A DNA stretch of 64,000 bases from Engraulis encrasicolus (GCF_034702125.1 NC_085866.1:13099064-13163063); one strand, 5' to 3'; positions 44,178 through 58,687 are shown, numbered from the stretch's first letter. A program made the numbers and translations. The notes: a model not told the origin generated them from the letters alone.

Positions 44178-46469
44178 GTAAGTTAAAAGTTTGACATTGA
44201 TTTAAATGTAGTTTATTATTGCATTTATGGTGACAAAAACGTTACTACACCTAACATCAACAAGTAATAACAATGTGTGACGTCAACTGTGAAGGAATAA
44301 CCAACTTGTTATCATGTTGCTTTTAACATCCGTTCATTACCATTTTCTGATTTCAATTGATCTGAAGAGTTTTCACTGTAGACAGCACTAGCAAACTAGT
44401 CCACTATTTTCACAACTCTGAATCGAAGTTATTTGGTTATCCATGTCGTTCACCCATTTATCAGTGATTCCGTAAACATCGATTGTGTTGGATTACGTCA
44501 CTCACAGTTCAGATAGATGAATGTCGAACTTTTCTAACGTTATCAGTGTAAATGTTACTGGTCTGAGCTGACTGTTTGCTTGTGAACTACCTTGGTTGCA
44601 GCAGTTTTATTAAACGTACTGTGTTTTATTTCCAGATGAGTCAGGTCTCACAGGAGAGTCCAGGATGCAACCCATGACCTCTTCCATGGGCAGTTCCAGA
44701 ACGGGCCCCCCACCCGTAAGTCCGAGCAAAAGGAAATACATTGGGGAGCGCATCGAGGATCGCATTGATTGCGACAATGAGCATGTGACCAAAATGAGCC
44801 GATTGTTCGCTGCACAACTGTGAGTATGGCTCGCATTATACTTACTTTTTATGATCACGTTCAACGTTTGTGTAAAAATATAATTTCTTGCATCCCTTTT
44901 CGTGAGTTTTTGTAACCAAATCACTACAGTTATCATTGTTGTTGAACTTATTGCAGACGATTAATTTGATCTATCGTTCACAAGGATGTACACAAGCTGT
45001 GAAGTTTTTAGAATGTGTGACCTAAATTAATGCTAACTTTTTGTGTGTGTGTCTGTCTGTCTTTGTCTGTCTGTGTATGTGTGTGTGCGCGCGCACATGT
45101 GCAGGAGGGCAAAAGCTTCAAATGGAGACAACGGTCAAGACCCATGGAGCCATGGCCATAGCCCCTTTGAGTATCCACCTTCAGCAATTAACAATCTTCA
45201 TGGCAACTTGGTGTATGCACCCATGCCCATCTTTGCCATGGACCAGCCATTGGCCCTGACTAAAAACAGTGTGGACACTGGGAGAACCAACACAACATTG
45301 CCAGGCACCGGCCTTGTAGAGCGCCAGCAGGTTAGTGAAATTGAAAGTTTGACACTTTATTTATTTAACACAGGGACGGCATATATTAATAGCATTTTTT
45401 TAAAATGCACAATACACAAGATTGTAGACATAGGGCTAATTTCCATGTTTTGTCCCTTTGGACAGGTTAGATGGTCCTTTAAAAAGAAATACAAACAGTA
45501 TTGCAGAGGTTATAATATTGAACAAAATTTAGTAGAGTAGTTACTATATTGATCCCGAAGGAAATTCAGGTGTCAAGCCGCCCACACACAACGCAAGTCA
45601 CAAGAGAGGCAAAATATATTGCACACAACGACAGACATAGACGTTAAGAGTTAAGACGTCAAACATATTGCACAGCTCAGCATACATACTTATTAGCTCA
45701 GTTGGAGGGGGAGTACTAATAATAGTAGTCCAACATATTGCAATGCAGTGATGGTAGCTGTAAATTCAATAAGAATGGTAATACAATGAGAATACGTTTT
45801 GTTATTGTTTGTTTGGGGCTTTTTTTGCTGACAGATTTCAACATGAACAGTGTGTTACCTTGAGTAACCTTTCGTTTATCCTTGTTTTGTTACCCTCTAG
45901 AATCGCCCTTCTGTGATAACGTGCGCCCCAGCGAGCAATCGCTCTTGCAACCTGTCCCACTGCCACATGTCCCATGACAACTGCAACTCTAACTCCAACT
46001 CCAAGAGCAAAGCAAATGGTAGGTCCTGTATATAGGCTATGGGAACTTACCAAAAGGTCCTGTTTTGTGATGAATGCAGAAGCTTTGTCCTGTCTTTGCT
46101 ATGTCTTTTCTTTTAATCATGACTGTATTTGCTTCTTTATTAACAACAATGTAACTAATGCGTAGTATCTATGTTGAATGGGGGGGAAAAAAATGAATGA
46201 AACTTTTTGTTGGTGAACTTTTCATTATTTTCACATTTTCCTATTCTCCTTTTCCTCCTTGTTCCTCAGCCAACTTGGTGTGTGACCCTGTGATCGAGGA
46301 ACACTTTCGCCGCAGCCTGGGCAAGATCTACAAAGAGCCAGAGCCGGCTAACAACTCGGTCTCCATCACAGGCTCCGTGGACGACCACTTTGCCAAAGCT
46401 TTGGGTGAGACCTGGCACCAGATCAAGGCCAAGGGCAGCGATTCCCGTAGCCCCAAGTCCTCGTCGTAA
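44096..46469 (+). CDS. vgll4: Vestigial-like family member 4 gene, 5 exons
   Basis: VGLL4 is a nuclear cofactor that binds TEAD factors through two TDU motifs and competes with YAP, so it restrains Hippo-regulated growth. Five exons join in phase to 269 residues. The N terminus MLITRMDLLNYQYLDKMNNN matches one mammalian VGLL4 isoform almost residue for residue. GPPPVSPSKRK and DCDNEHVTKMSR lie in exon 2, QPLALTKNS in exon 3 and QNRPSVITCA at the exon 3/4 join. The TDU motifs are VIEEHFRRSLGKIY (211-224) and VDDHFAKALGETW (240-252). The C-terminal tail after TDU2 is short (17 residues) compared with mammals. It is head to head with syn2, as in mammals. I cannot say which teleost paralogue it is. 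Confidence 0.95.
44636..44819 (+). CDS. vgll4: vgll4 exon 2
   Basis: Acceptor TTTCCAG ends at 44635. It encodes DESGLTGESRMQPMTSS, then RTGPPPVSPSKRKYIGE and DCDNEHVTKMSRLFAAQ. Donor GTGAGT at 44820; phase 2. Confidence 0.93.
45105..45330 (+). CDS. vgll4: vgll4 exon 3
   Basis: Acceptor GTGCAG ends at 45104, right after a TG/CG-rich tract. It encodes LRAKASNGDNGQDPWSHGHS, then a region ending with DQPLALTKNSVDTGR and GLVERQQ. Donor GTTAGT at 45331; phase 0. Confidence 0.93.
45537..45780 (-). mobile_element. LINE 3' tail relic in vgll4 intron 3
   Basis: ACTATATTGATCCCGAAGGA and AATTCAGGTGTC form the reversed-tail signature common to fish non-LTR elements. Only the tail remains. CATATTGCA-type short repeats follow. 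Confidence 0.5.
45901..46018 (+). CDS. vgll4: vgll4 exon 4
   Basis: Acceptor CTCTAG ends at 45900. It encodes NRPSVITCAPASNRSCNLSH and a Cys/His/Asn/Ser-rich run ending NSKSKAN. Donor GTAGGT at 46019; phase 1. Confidence 0.92.
46270..46469 (+). CDS. vgll4: vgll4 exon 5 with both TDU motifs
   Basis: Acceptor CCTCAG ends at 46269. It encodes both TEAD-binding TDU motifs, the KEPEPANNSVSITGS linker between them and a Ser/Lys tail ending at TAA 46467-46469. Confidence 0.95.
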
Positions 46470-49400
46470 AAGAAGAGTGGCGACAAGCCTCTCACAATGT
46501 CCCCTTTTTATGAGATCATGGGGAATGATGCTCTCCCCCACTCCCCCTCTCTGAGCGGTTTCGCTTTTACGTGCAGCTCTTTGTCTATGTACTTCCATTT
46601 ATAGCCAATCATAGAGGAGCATTGAACAACACTAGTGACAATGATATTGCAAAGTTGTAGATTACAAGACGGTATTATTGTTTCTTGATAAAGCATTAGG
46701 CCAAATATTGAGAAATTAACCTTATAGAAACATAGGCCTTGTCTGAGCTTGGCTACCAAAGACAAATCTTAGTGTTAAAAAGCCATCGTTTCAGTGATAT
46801 CCTTTCCTTGGCTCTTTAACTTTTATCTTAATATATTGTGTGTGTATATATTTACTTGAAATGGACGGCCAAGGCTGGTTTTGCACTGTGGCATAGGTGG
46901 CTGGCGAAGAAGTTAAAGGATATTGACAAAATTAAGCATCTGGCCCTTTTTTCCACTGCCTTTGTTTCCCAAACCATAAAATATACCAGAGTCTTGGGTT
47001 TAACAAGGCCCTAGTGCACTAATTGGCTGGTTGTAAATACATCTTCATTTATTGGTGCGAAATAGATTTTCACACTTAACGCTAAAGCCCAGGCAAGACC
47101 GAGGGAAGTGGCTGGGGTCTAACCAGAGCAGGTGTATCTGGAGGGCTTGGAGATTAGCTGTGCTGTTTAGAGCCAACATCAGCCACATGCTTCCCTGATA
47201 TCTCTATCACTGAAACAACCAATAAGTTGAACAATGCTTCCTGAAATTTCCTCTTGCTATTAATCTTTTTTTTTTTTTTTTTAACGTACGAACAATATGA
47301 TTTGTGATGGAGTTCAGGCGAAAGCTGCCTTGGGAAATTTGCAGTTAAAATAGTGATGATGTAATAGTGGCTGATCTGCGATCATTGTAGCCCTAAACAT
47401 ACTGAATATTATTATTTTTCTTATTTTAGGATATTTTGTTGTTTATTTTTACCTTTAGCAATGAAAACCAGCGAGGGGGATTTGTTTGGCACCTATAGGG
47501 CACTTGTTCACTGGCAATTAATGTTTTTTATCACCCAAACTTCCACAAAGCAAGTATCACCAGGTGATTTAGACTGCACTTGTCACTGTGTGCTCCATGT
47601 GTATTTTCCTGTAAAACGCACATGTGTATAACTTAACAAAGATGAACTGTGCAAAACACACCTGGGGAGAACAAGTAAGGATGCCTGTTAATTTCACACT
47701 CCAAGTTTCCTTTTGTTTTCATAACACCTTTTGTTCTTTTCCTGTTTTGTCTGCTTTTGCCTTTTGTTTTGGTTCCTGAAGCACATTCTTTTGGTCTACA
47801 TCGGCCAATGGAATAAAGTAGGTCTACTGCTTCCAAAAAAAAAACATGCATGCTTGAAATAGCTGGTATCTATGACAAAAAACGTATCATACTCTATGCT
47901 AACGACTCTGAGATTTCGTTTTATTTTTGTCAGTAACAGTTAAAGAAATACTTACTGCTGGCACAGTTATTGTACTCAATATATTTTTTATATCAGTACT
48001 CATCCGTTTTGCCGCTCGCTTGAAGAATTAAGGGCCTCTGGAAAGGCACGCTGCTGCCGGGCAGGGGGGCCTGGTCTCCCCCCTCCCCGATCACTGCAGT
48101 GCAGGATGCGATGGCTTCATGCAGACTTGTATCATGTAGAAAACAAACAATCTTAAACATTTGCTGCCTGGTCAACAAAGATACTTTCACCATCTATCTT
48201 TTTGTTTGTCTTGTGCTTTTTTTTTCATGAGGAAAAAGCTTGACGCTTTTGCAAGTGGTGTCTGAATGAAGGGGATATACATTCCTAGCATGAACTCAAT
48301 GTTGGGAGTCCCATCCGTCTCGAATGCACAGGTGCAGTTGGGATGGATGCCAGTCACTTATTTTAGATCTTCCAAGCCAGCAATGGCACACTGGGTGTAG
48401 CTGTTGGTCCTAATGTGCATTTCTTTCACTTTATACTCTGGTTTGTGAATGTTGCTTTGGGGTTTAGTATATACCGGTATCTCATTTTCTTCTCTCCTGT
48501 CTCTGATATGTGATATCTCATGGGAGTCATTGTCTTAAGTGATTGAAAGTCTAGCTGTAAGTCAGCCAGAAATGAAAACTGCTTTAGTGTTCCTTTAATC
48601 TGAGTTTTGCCTCAGATATAGCAATACACACCATTATGTTTTGGACTGATCTAAACCTGCTAAAGGCATGGAGACGTGTTATTTTGTTACCACCCGAAAG
48701 CTTTGTTGGTGATGGGCCTGTTCCTGCTCAGAGGTTTCCTAAACCTTTTTGTCTGGTGAACAGTGAGTTTGCGAAAGCAGCAATTTACCTGCAGTGTACA
48801 TCGTAGGAGCAGTATCCAGGACCAGTATCTCCTGTAGGAAGCCAGCCGATTTATCTTTTTTTTTTCCTACGTTATTTGCTCTTAAATTTTAAGAATGGCG
48901 AGTCATTGTCTGTGTGATGGACTTCAGCCATGCTTGAGATGAGAGCAGCAATTACTCTTTGAGGGCCAAGTGTCTGACTGGTGTGGCTCTCTGCATTTGA
49001 TGTCAGGCACATCACTACCCCAACACCAACACCAGCAGGCCCAGCCGGACTGAAAGGACAGACACCAGAGGTGACCACCGGGTTGAGACTATGGCTGGAA
49101 TAGAGTAGCCTGATTATCATCGACTTTCAAATCTCTTCGAGACTTGGTCTGACCAAGAGCATAACAATTAACATTTCCCAAACGGCCTCCCTTGGTTTGC
49201 TAATGATTGTTTGCTTCCCAACAAAGTGGGAGGAGTTCCCGTATTTGCGGGAACTCAGAAAGTACTTGCATTGCTCTTGACCTGACTGGTAGCAACAACG
49301 CTGAAGCTGTTGCGTCACTAGGAGGGCACGGCCTGGCTAGGAGTAGAGACACAAGGGAAGCTTTGACCAACCCCAGCAGGTTTGCTGCACAGCCTATACT

Positions 49401-50290
49401 TCCCCTGCTTTGGCCCACTGTTTGGGTGTTTTGTCCTTGTGGGTAAGCAGTGTCGATTATTGCACCTTCAGACCAACAGTGTCTGTTGTCAGGGACAGAT
49501 TTAAGAGCAATACCGTAGACCAAGACTGATAGCAGTGGAGCTCCTTATTGACCGGAAGATGGGTGGTTTTAAATGTGATGCGTACATAAATCTTCTGGTT
49601 TTGTGCTGACTCGCATAAAAAAATGTGAAGCGTGCGTGATGCAGCATTCTTTTCAAAGTGCATCACTCCCTGTTAGTTGGCATCTGGTGCCAAGGATGTA
49701 TTCAGTTGACCCTCACTCTTGGACCCTTGCATTTTCTTCAAGCTTTCAAGTTGATGTGATTTCAAAATGCTTCTTTTTCCACACTATACTGTATGTGTAA
49801 GACTATCATTGTGCTGTGCGCAATGAACGCTACTTTTTTCTCCCCTCATCACGAGTACATGGTTCATGATGGGTAGTTATTTAATATTCATTATTCTGCC
49901 AGCATGCATTTATTTCACATAAAAAAGTTGATCTTTTTTAAAAGACCTTTCAGTCAAATTCAGTTTTGTTAAGGTAGTGTTTTGGCAACATGGCTTAATA
50001 ACAAGGACACAGAAATATATTTTCTTTTTTCCTTTCTATTGGTGTGTCTCTGTGCCGCGAAACAGACCAAAGTCGTAAGAACTGCCTATTTGATATGGGT
50101 CTGTGGGTTCAGTGAGTTCACAGAGTTCAGTGCGACTGTTCAAAGCATCCATCATGAGCACTGTGTTCAAAAACCTTCTGGTGAAATGTCATTAACAGTT
50201 TGTTATAAAGTGTTCTTCACGTTGGTGGCCTTTTTTCTTTTGAAAAATGCTTTTTGTACTCCCTAACTTTAAGAACATTAAAGTGCTTTT
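46470..50290 (+). other. vgll4: Probable vgll4 3' UTR
   Basis: A long gene-free stretch after the vgll4 stop. Candidate polyadenylation signals are AATAAA at 47812-47817 and ATTAAA at 50278-50283. A reversed piggyBac fragment occupies 49109-49520. The extent of the UTR is inference. Confidence 0.45.
49109..49520 (-). mobile_element. piggyBac fragment, reverse oriented
   Basis: On the minus strand it matches 31180-31334 plus 31511-31570 of the first piggyBac relic (GCTACCAGTCAGGTCAAGAG, then GGAAGCAAACAATCATTAGC, then the TATGCTCTTGGTCAGACC join). It lacks the 176-bp insert present there. Confidence 0.75.
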
Positions 50291-50650
50291 ATCACAATTT
50301 GTACCAGGTGTGTTTCTTTTGTTTCATATAAGTAGTGCACTGCTAAATCAGTGGTGGAAAACTATCAGGGTGAGTGTTTTATTTTATTTATTTTGTCCCA
50401 TTTAATCGAACTCCAGAAGTAATCAGCTTTTCATTGCAAGCTTGGTAGTCCGATACTGACTGAAACCCAGCTCTGCAGCAGGCAGTGGAGCTTGGTTGTG
50501 TAGAGAGCGCTGATACTATATGTCAGGGAGGGGGGGGGGTAATAACTCTTGTCCTCAGTAGGGCGTGGGGACGTGATCACATACAGCTGTGGCATATTTA
50601 TTTCCTCCCAGAGCAGGGTGCTTAATTTGGGAAGCTCACTGTACTGTATA

Positions 50651-50845
50651 CTGGGCTGGACTGGCCACATGGCATAGCGGACGTTTCCTGGTGTGCCCCG
50701 AATCCCCGTGGACCTCTATTTTCAGAAACGTAAAAAAGAAGGGATGCGGGTCACACTGACGACTCAGTTCTGTGCCGCTAGTTATATGAGGGGCCCCTTA
50801 AAGTCAAAGGTGCCCGGGCCCTAATTCTCCCCCCGACCAGCCCTG
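50651..50845. mobile_element. hAT-like MITE relic
   Basis: Termini CTGGGCTGGACTGGCCA and ACCAGCCCTG are weak inverted repeats. Flanks ACTGTATA and TCTGTATA match at 7 of 8 bases. The GCCCGGGCCC motif near the right end is common in this MITE group. Confidence 0.55.
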
Positions 50846-51382
50846 TCTGTATATGATGAATGGATACCGCAACTCAGTTTCTCAAAGGGTGGGAGTTGAA
50901 GTTACTAAGCGTCTCCTTTTCCAGAAGGACGTGTGCCACATGCAGTTCCAGCATTCGATTGTTCCAAAAGGACAATTGTGACGCACAACATCTGCTCTGA
51001 GTTATCCTTCTGTAGAGAGGGGTTTCCCTTTTCTCTGGCCCCTGTGATTTTGCAGTTGTTTACAGCAAAAGTTTTCCCTCAGCGTTGTGGCCAACTGACG
51101 AACAACAACACAGTGCTGTGCGCCACTAAAAGTCTAGTGCACGTTGCAGAACCATTTTCTGACTCCGGGCACAGGGTGCAATTTGTTTATCCTTCATTTC
51201 GACCACAGTTGTAATTTGACTTGAAAGACTAAACTAAAATGATCACAATTACTGGCAAAGAGCCCTTAGTTCTTGACCCCAAACCTATGAAATGCCCAGC
51301 ACTCATTTCTTTAAAAGTTTCTATACTACACTGCAGTGGTTTAATCTGTAGAGTGTGCCGTTACACTAACCAAGGCATAGGG
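50846..51382. other. Intergenic stretch without recognised feature
   Basis: No exon or repeat boundary is recognised between the two MITEs. Confidence 0.5.
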
Positions 51383-51825
51383 CAGTGGTTCCCAACCTTT
51401 TTTGGCATCGGACCCCATTTTGACACCCCAAATTTCTGGGGACCCCATGCACATTTTTTTCACAACAAAAGTTAAAACATGACAGAACTACATAAGTTGT
51501 AGGGTATTAAACCTATAGATATTTATGCCACTCTAAGAGTGTAAATGGTGTTTCAAAGAGAATATTGAAGTTATATTAACCCATTATGTCGTGGAGCGAC
51601 ATATACGCTGCATTCAAGTTCTTGAGATTTGAGCTGTTTTATTAAAAATGTGGAGGCTGAGATATTTAGCTTTTGACAGGGGAGAGCGGGCACCTTTCCC
51701 CAAAAAGGGCTTTGGCTAAAATGTGTTAATTAGTAATATTTATCAGTACTCTTTTTTTCACACACTTTCAGACATTTCAGGCCGACCCCAAATGGGGTCT
51801 CAACCCCAGTGTTGGGAAAACACTG
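51383..51825. mobile_element. hAT MITE, CAGTGGTTCCC ends
   Basis: Starts CAGTGGTTCCCAACCTTTTT and ends GTTGGGAAAACACTG. The exact 8-bp duplication GCATAGGG lies at 51375-51382 and 51826-51833. Related by its termini to the MITE at 3310-4123. 443 bp. Confidence 0.88.
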
Positions 51826-51833
51826 GCATAGGG

Positions 51834-54235
51834 AATGTATTTTGAGATTGGTTGCCATCACTGTTTTTCATACAGTGGCTATATGGTGAAGACCTGCACA
51901 CCACAGGTGGACTACACTGCTGTACGATCTCTTGGAGCAGGCATTGAAACCCTACAGCTATTGTATAGTGTAGTGTAGTATACCGTAGTATCGTATCATA
52001 TTGTTCTATAGTGCAAGTACAAACAAGAACACAGACTTGAAAGGGTTTCAAAGCCTGTCCCAAGAGAAACAAACAGCTGTATCATACACCAATAACAAAT
52101 CTCAAGATGCATGCATTAGTTAGTCTGATAATGCAGTTTACCAACAATAAAAAGTAGACTACCCTACTGACCCACATTTGTAAAAAGTCTGATATTTAAG
52201 TAGAAAACGCTATATCTATGATGCCCATTTGAAATGATTTTGCAGGCCAAATAAAATTACTCCACAGGCCACATTTGGCTCTCGTACCTGAGTTTGACAT
52301 CCCTGCTTTTTTAGATGCTACTTTAGAGTAGAATTGGCAATCTTGACCTCTGCCAAGGAGGTTATGTTTTCAGTCGCATTGGTTTGTCTATCTGTTTGTT
52401 TGTTTGTTTGTTTGATTGTTTGTCTGTCAGCAGAATAACTCAAAAGACTATGAACAGATTGTGCTGCAACTTTGTTGAGTTGTTGGAAATGACAAAAGGA
52501 ACAAGTGATACCATTTTGGTGGCGATCCAGATCACGGTCCGGATCCAGGAATTTTCCAAAGGATTCTTCACCATTGCAGGATAGGGAGAATTTTGTCATT
52601 CCAGCTTCTAACTCACAAAAACAAGGCAGAAAGACTTGAACAAAATTAGGGTGTAACATGGTCAAATGTCTATTCAAACAGCTGAGATCTGCACTCTCTG
52701 AGTTTGTTTCTAGTTTCCATTGTTCTCTGGTCTGATTGCTGAAAATTGGAACAAACCACCACTACACAGTCCAGTTGGTGGCAACTGACCAACGGCTGTT
52801 TCCATGACAGGTCTACACAATGCAGTCAAACTACCAAATTTTGTCAGACCATGGATGTCCCTCTCTATCTGTCATAATTGTCTTACTAACATCTTCATGG
52901 CATAGTTTCTCTAGTTTTGTTTTTGTGTAAATTAGCTTGGAGTACTGAATATTTACTTTAAGGTATCATTATGTTACTTGATTGTAAATCTATTATATCC
53001 ACATGTCTTACAGTAATTTGCATTGTGGCTGCTGCAAGTCCTGGACTGAGCACAAGAGGACAGTGTTGACCTATTTTTTTTTACTGTGATCGTCAGGGCA
53101 GGATGTTGTAAGATGTGTGCAATATCAGACTAAGACGTTTTTTGTGTTAGAGCAGAGTGAGATGGTGAAGGCTTGTTACTTACTGAAGAGGATGGAATTC
53201 TCAGATGAAATCAGTGTTGAAAATGTAATGTGGCTAATGCTGGTTTGGCTACAAGTAAATACCGGTAATGACTGCCTGTTTGCTTTAGTATTTAGCACAG
53301 ATTGTTTTTACCCATGTTTGATGTGACTAAATGTTTTTTTTTCCTTTTAAAAAAGGGTTGTTTAAATTTCAATTGCCTGTGGATGGAGTGAAAGTAACTC
53401 TCTGTAGTTTTTCACAGCTGTCTTTACAGCAACCCCTATGTAAGACCACGCAGGTTCTTTTCAAGCAAAGCACCAGGATAGGCCCTCCTAATGGTCATTT
53501 GAGAGTATTTTTTCTCATTTTCTCAGTTATGTTTGGACCATAGTGGTCGATCTGTGCTCTCCCTCTCGATCCCTCTCTTTTCCTCTCTTTCTCTCAGCGC
53601 GGTAGAAGCCACAGTGAGACGTGGAGGGAGGGAGGGAGGCTGCTAAATCGGAGCGACACTTCGGGGTCAGGGGGAATGTAGGCTCCTGCCTGGGGGTCAA
53701 CAGGCCCCCGAGCAAGAGGTGCGAAGAGAGGAGAGCAGAGCAGAGCAGAGCAGAGCAGAAGCCAACATGGCCGCCTTGGTGCTCGAGGAGGCAATGATGC
53801 AGGCTCACTGAAACTCCGACATGGAGAGAGAGAGAAAGAGAAAGCAAAACCCTCACAATCCCAAGTGTTGCACGAGGCATTATTTAACAAAATATGTAGG
53901 CCAAGTTAACGCTACATACAATGCCGTGAATTGAGCTTTTTTGTGCTAATGAAATGATACCCACTAGTTTGTGTGTACCGTATATAGGCCTACTGTATAC
54001 AATATAGTACAGTGTACAGTGTACACTATATGTTTGTGTACTGTACAGTGTGCCATGTGTGTAGTAGTGTAAAATTGAGGAGGTGTGTGTACAGTAAGCA
54101 CATGTCAGCATGCGGTACACCCTGGCCTGGCTCTGTAAATGACTGATACGGATCACTCACCTCCTAATTTTCATAATTCCAAACACTCTTGGTGAGATTA
54201 GCGCATGCAGCTTTGCTATCTCATCATTTGGGAGT
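51834..54235. other. Intergenic stretch
   Basis: Short GTTT repeats at 52397-52412 and an (AGAGC)n patch at 53731-53758 are present. No gene recognised. Confidence 0.5.
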
Positions 54236-54880
<645 letters not shown>

Positions 54881-55728
54881 ACACACATCCCAAGGGGAGG
54901 TATTCTAAAATAGATCATATAAGCAATTGGAGAGTGAGGCCGTCGAGGCAGGAGGAGGAAGAGGCAGGAGGAGGATAAGGATGAGGCTCTGGGGCCAGTT
55001 TGAGTCATGCTGGCAAGATCATGCTCTCCCCTCCACCGACAGACAGCTTCACATGGCCCATGATTAGACATGTCAGGTCCTACAGCAGAGGCTGTCTCCC
55101 TTTACCTCTCTCTCTCTCTAACACAAACACACACACACACACACACACACTAGGAGTGTCTGCACATCTTACACACCTTATACTTTCATGTGTGTGTGTG
55201 TGCGTGCGTGCGTGTGTGTGTGTGTGTAACTGAGAGAGAGAGATATTTTTCCATTTCTAGTGATGTTTTTCCTTTGGTTACGTTCGGAAAAGTGCTGTCT
55301 GCGCGTGTCTGTGTGCAATGTGCAATGTCCATTTTTCCTTTTTTTTCTTCAAAAAGTGTGCATGTGTGTTTGCGTGTGTTGCGGGCGGGCGGCCAGTCTG
55401 AGTGAGTGTGCATCAGGTCTGTGCATGAGTATAAAAGACTGGATGGCTGGATGAGATGAGATGTATGGGGAGGGAGGGAGGGAGCTTGTCCTGGCTGTTA
55501 CACTACTAGAGATTCATCCCTCCTGACTGTCAGCGCCACTGCTGGCAATGGCGTAACCTCTGTGAAAAAAAGAGGAGACAACGCGGTCACTCCCGATAAC
55601 GCTCTTCCTCGTGTGCAGACACAGAGGCTGTCACCCCGTCTCAGCATCAGACGCCATGTTGCATCGGCCCTTTGCCGTTTGTATATGTGTGTGTGCAGGT
55701 TTGTCGACACGAGGGTTTATCAACCTCC

Positions 55729-56005
<277 letters not shown>

Positions 56006-56275
56006 AGTGTGTCTGTGTGTGTCGGTGAGTGATTTGAATCATCAACTGAGCATACAGTATATGTGTTCTGATCATTCTAGTTCATGTATGGTTATTTGAT
56101 ATCGGGCTGGATAGATTCTGCAACCAGAGCTAATTGTAATCGAGGTCTGCAACTTGATTGCTAACAGCATGTCGAAAAAATCACACCATGAGGACCCACA
56201 CTATACTCTTGGAGAAAAGCCTTTCGAAAGCCAATCCTGCGCTGCGGTGCGAACAGAGCCACCCTTATTTTTTGT

Positions 56276-56343
<68 letters not shown>
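56276..56343. repeat. (CT)n microsatellite
   Basis: Uninterrupted CT repeat of 68 bp. Confidence 0.97.
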
Positions 56344-56346
<3 letters not shown>

Positions 56347-56500
56347 CTTTGCAGCAGGAAATATTTGTACACCTAATGTGCACAGTGGCAGCTCTGGCAC
56401 TTGCTCTTGCTGTGCCCCAGGCAAACAAACTGTTTGCTGCCCCCCCCCCTCCTACCTACCTCCCCTCAACCCCTCCCCCTCCTACCTACCTCCCCACTGG

Positions 56501-56722
56501 CAGTGTTGCCAGATTGGGTGGTTACCTGCCCAATTGGGCTACTTGGGATGGCCGTCTGCGGGTAAAAACGTTAAAAGTCGGCCATTTGGCGTTTTTTTTT
56601 CCTTCAGTTTTATGCCCATAGAAATCAAAGCAATTGTTAAAATTGGCCGGGATTTAGCGCCTCTTGGCGGTTTTTGACCACTTTTTTGGGTAGGATTTGA
56701 TCAGACACATCTGGCAACACTG
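56501..56722. mobile_element. hAT-like MITE, CAGTGTTGCCAGAT ends
   Basis: CAGTGTTGCCAGAT and ATCTGGCAACACTG are exact 14-bp inverted termini of a 222-bp unit. Flanks CCCACTGG and CTCGCTGG agree at 6 of 8 positions. Confidence 0.75.
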
Positions 56723-56936
56723 CTCGCTGGTGAGATTACAAAGGGACAACTGGGTCTCTTTTTGTCGAAAAAAAAAAAACCTGTGCACCAGCTCCGCCTC
56801 TGTGACTGCCACTGCCCTCAGACAATTGCCTATGACGCCTACCCCGTGAACTGCCTCAAAATGTATATAAGGTCATGTCCATCATAGACATTGTTCACAC
56901 ACACACAAACACATTCTCTCACTCACACACTTTCTC

Positions 56937-56943
56937 TCACTCA

Positions 56944-57020
<77 letters not shown>
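56937..57020. repeat. (CA)n microsatellite
   Basis: CA repeat of about 80 bp preceded by CACTCACT variants. Confidence 0.96.
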
Positions 57021-57025
<5 letters not shown>

Positions 57026-57311
57026 TACTAGGACTCACATACACACAGGCACCATATGCCCATTCGCAGTGGCTGCCTGACCTTGCCTTGTGGCCCCTTT
57101 TCATGGGTTATCTGCCGAGTCTCAACACAAAACGTGTGATGTGAACTGCGTTTGCTGCCGAGACCTCAATTAACGGCGCCCTTAGATTAGTCACATCGCC
57201 GCGCACAGGCCACAAAGACCAGCATAAGCCACTCAAGAGACTGTGGAGGGGGCTAATACAGAACACTGTCCGTCAAGAGTCTTCAATCTCGCTAGAATAG
57301 ATTTTTCCACA

Positions 57312-57497
57312 TTTCTTTTAAAGATATTTTTTGGTCTGTTTGACTTTATTCATGATAGTACAGTGCAGATGGTGACAGGAAGCGAGTGGGGAGAGAGAGA
57401 CGGGGAAGGGTCGGCAAAGGACCCGGGCCGGGAATCGAACCCGGGTCGGCCATATAGCAAACGAGTGCCCTACCATTTGCACCACAGTAGGGCCTTT
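57312..57497 (-). mobile_element. tRNA-derived SINE copy, best preserved
   Basis: On the minus strand: GGCCCTACTGTGGTGCAAAT with an A box, then a perfect B box GGTTCGATTCC, then a CTCGCTTCCTGTCACCATCT body and an AATAAAG tail. Further copies are at 17365-17530 and 9838-9905. Confidence 0.75.
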
Positions 57498-57950
57498 TCC
57501 ACACTTTTTTATGTTTCAGTTTGACTGGAGGTGGAAATAGTCTTTGGTTATCCTGCTTTGAGGACTACTTACTGTAGATTGTTGGCCTCTCAGCAGTTGC
57601 ATCAGGTTCAATGGCTTCAAACAGTAGGCTCCAATCAATCACAGAAGAAAAGAATAGAACAGAACAGAATGGAATAGATTTACTCATGTCATTTCTGTAT
57701 GTTTTAGTTTAAAATAGTCCATCATATTCTGCTTTGGGGACTGTTGGTGTCGGTGCTACAGTGGGTTCAAATGGCTGGCTGGGTGGGTGGGTGAGTTGAG
57801 TTGCGCTACACTACAGCACAGAGAGCTGAAGAGTGAAGCGTCACTAAGAGGCCATCTCATGCCTCATTATTAGCCTGGTTAGGGCTGACCATTACTGCTA
57901 CTGGGCTTCACAGTCCTGAGGAGAAAGTGACCCAATGCTAATATGAGGAT
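57498..57950. other. Intergenic stretch without recognised feature
   Basis: An AGAAC/AGAAT patch near 57645-57680. Nothing else recognised. Confidence 0.5.
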
Positions 57951-57956
57951 CGATGG

Positions 57957-57957
57957 T

Positions 57958-57996
<39 letters not shown>

Positions 57997-58217
57997 ATCT
58001 TTCGCTCTCTCTCTTACTCTCTCTTGATCTCTTATTCTCTCACTCACACAGTCTTTTGTTCTCTCATTCTCGTCCTCTTACTCTCTCTTTCTCAGCCTCT
58101 CTTTCTCTCTCCGTCTCTTTCTCCCTCTCTTGTTGTCTCTGTCTCTCTTTTGCACTCTCTCTCTCTTATTCTCTCAGTCCTTTTCTCTTCTTTAACCCTT
58201 ATTGTTCTCTATCTATG

Positions 58218-58290
<73 letters not shown>

Positions 58291-58410
58291 TCCTTTCTGC
58301 GTCTCCCTGTTATGTCCTCTTGCTCTTGCTCGTTCTCTCTCTCATTCCTTCCCCCTCGCTTTCATCCTTCCTTTCCCTTCTCTTCATCTCTCTCTCTCTC
58401 TCTCTCGCTC
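57957..58410. repeat. CT-rich compound microsatellite
   Basis: Pyrimidine-rich over 450 bp, with a pure (TC)n core at 58219-58287 and imperfect CTCTT tracts around it. Confidence 0.93.
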
Positions 58411-58499
58411 CTTTTGGCAGTCACACAGTCAGGCATGTGTGTTAAAGATGTTACATAATTTTACCCATTCATCATGATGCTACTCATCAAAGGAATGAA

Positions 58500-58509
58500 A
58501 CACACATAC

Positions 58510-58550
<41 letters not shown>

Positions 58551-58574
58551 CACACACACACGCATGTACGCACG

Positions 58575-58622
<48 letters not shown>

Positions 58623-58687
58623 CGCGCGCGCGCACACACACACACACATATATAAATGAACACATAAATGCACACACACACATAAAT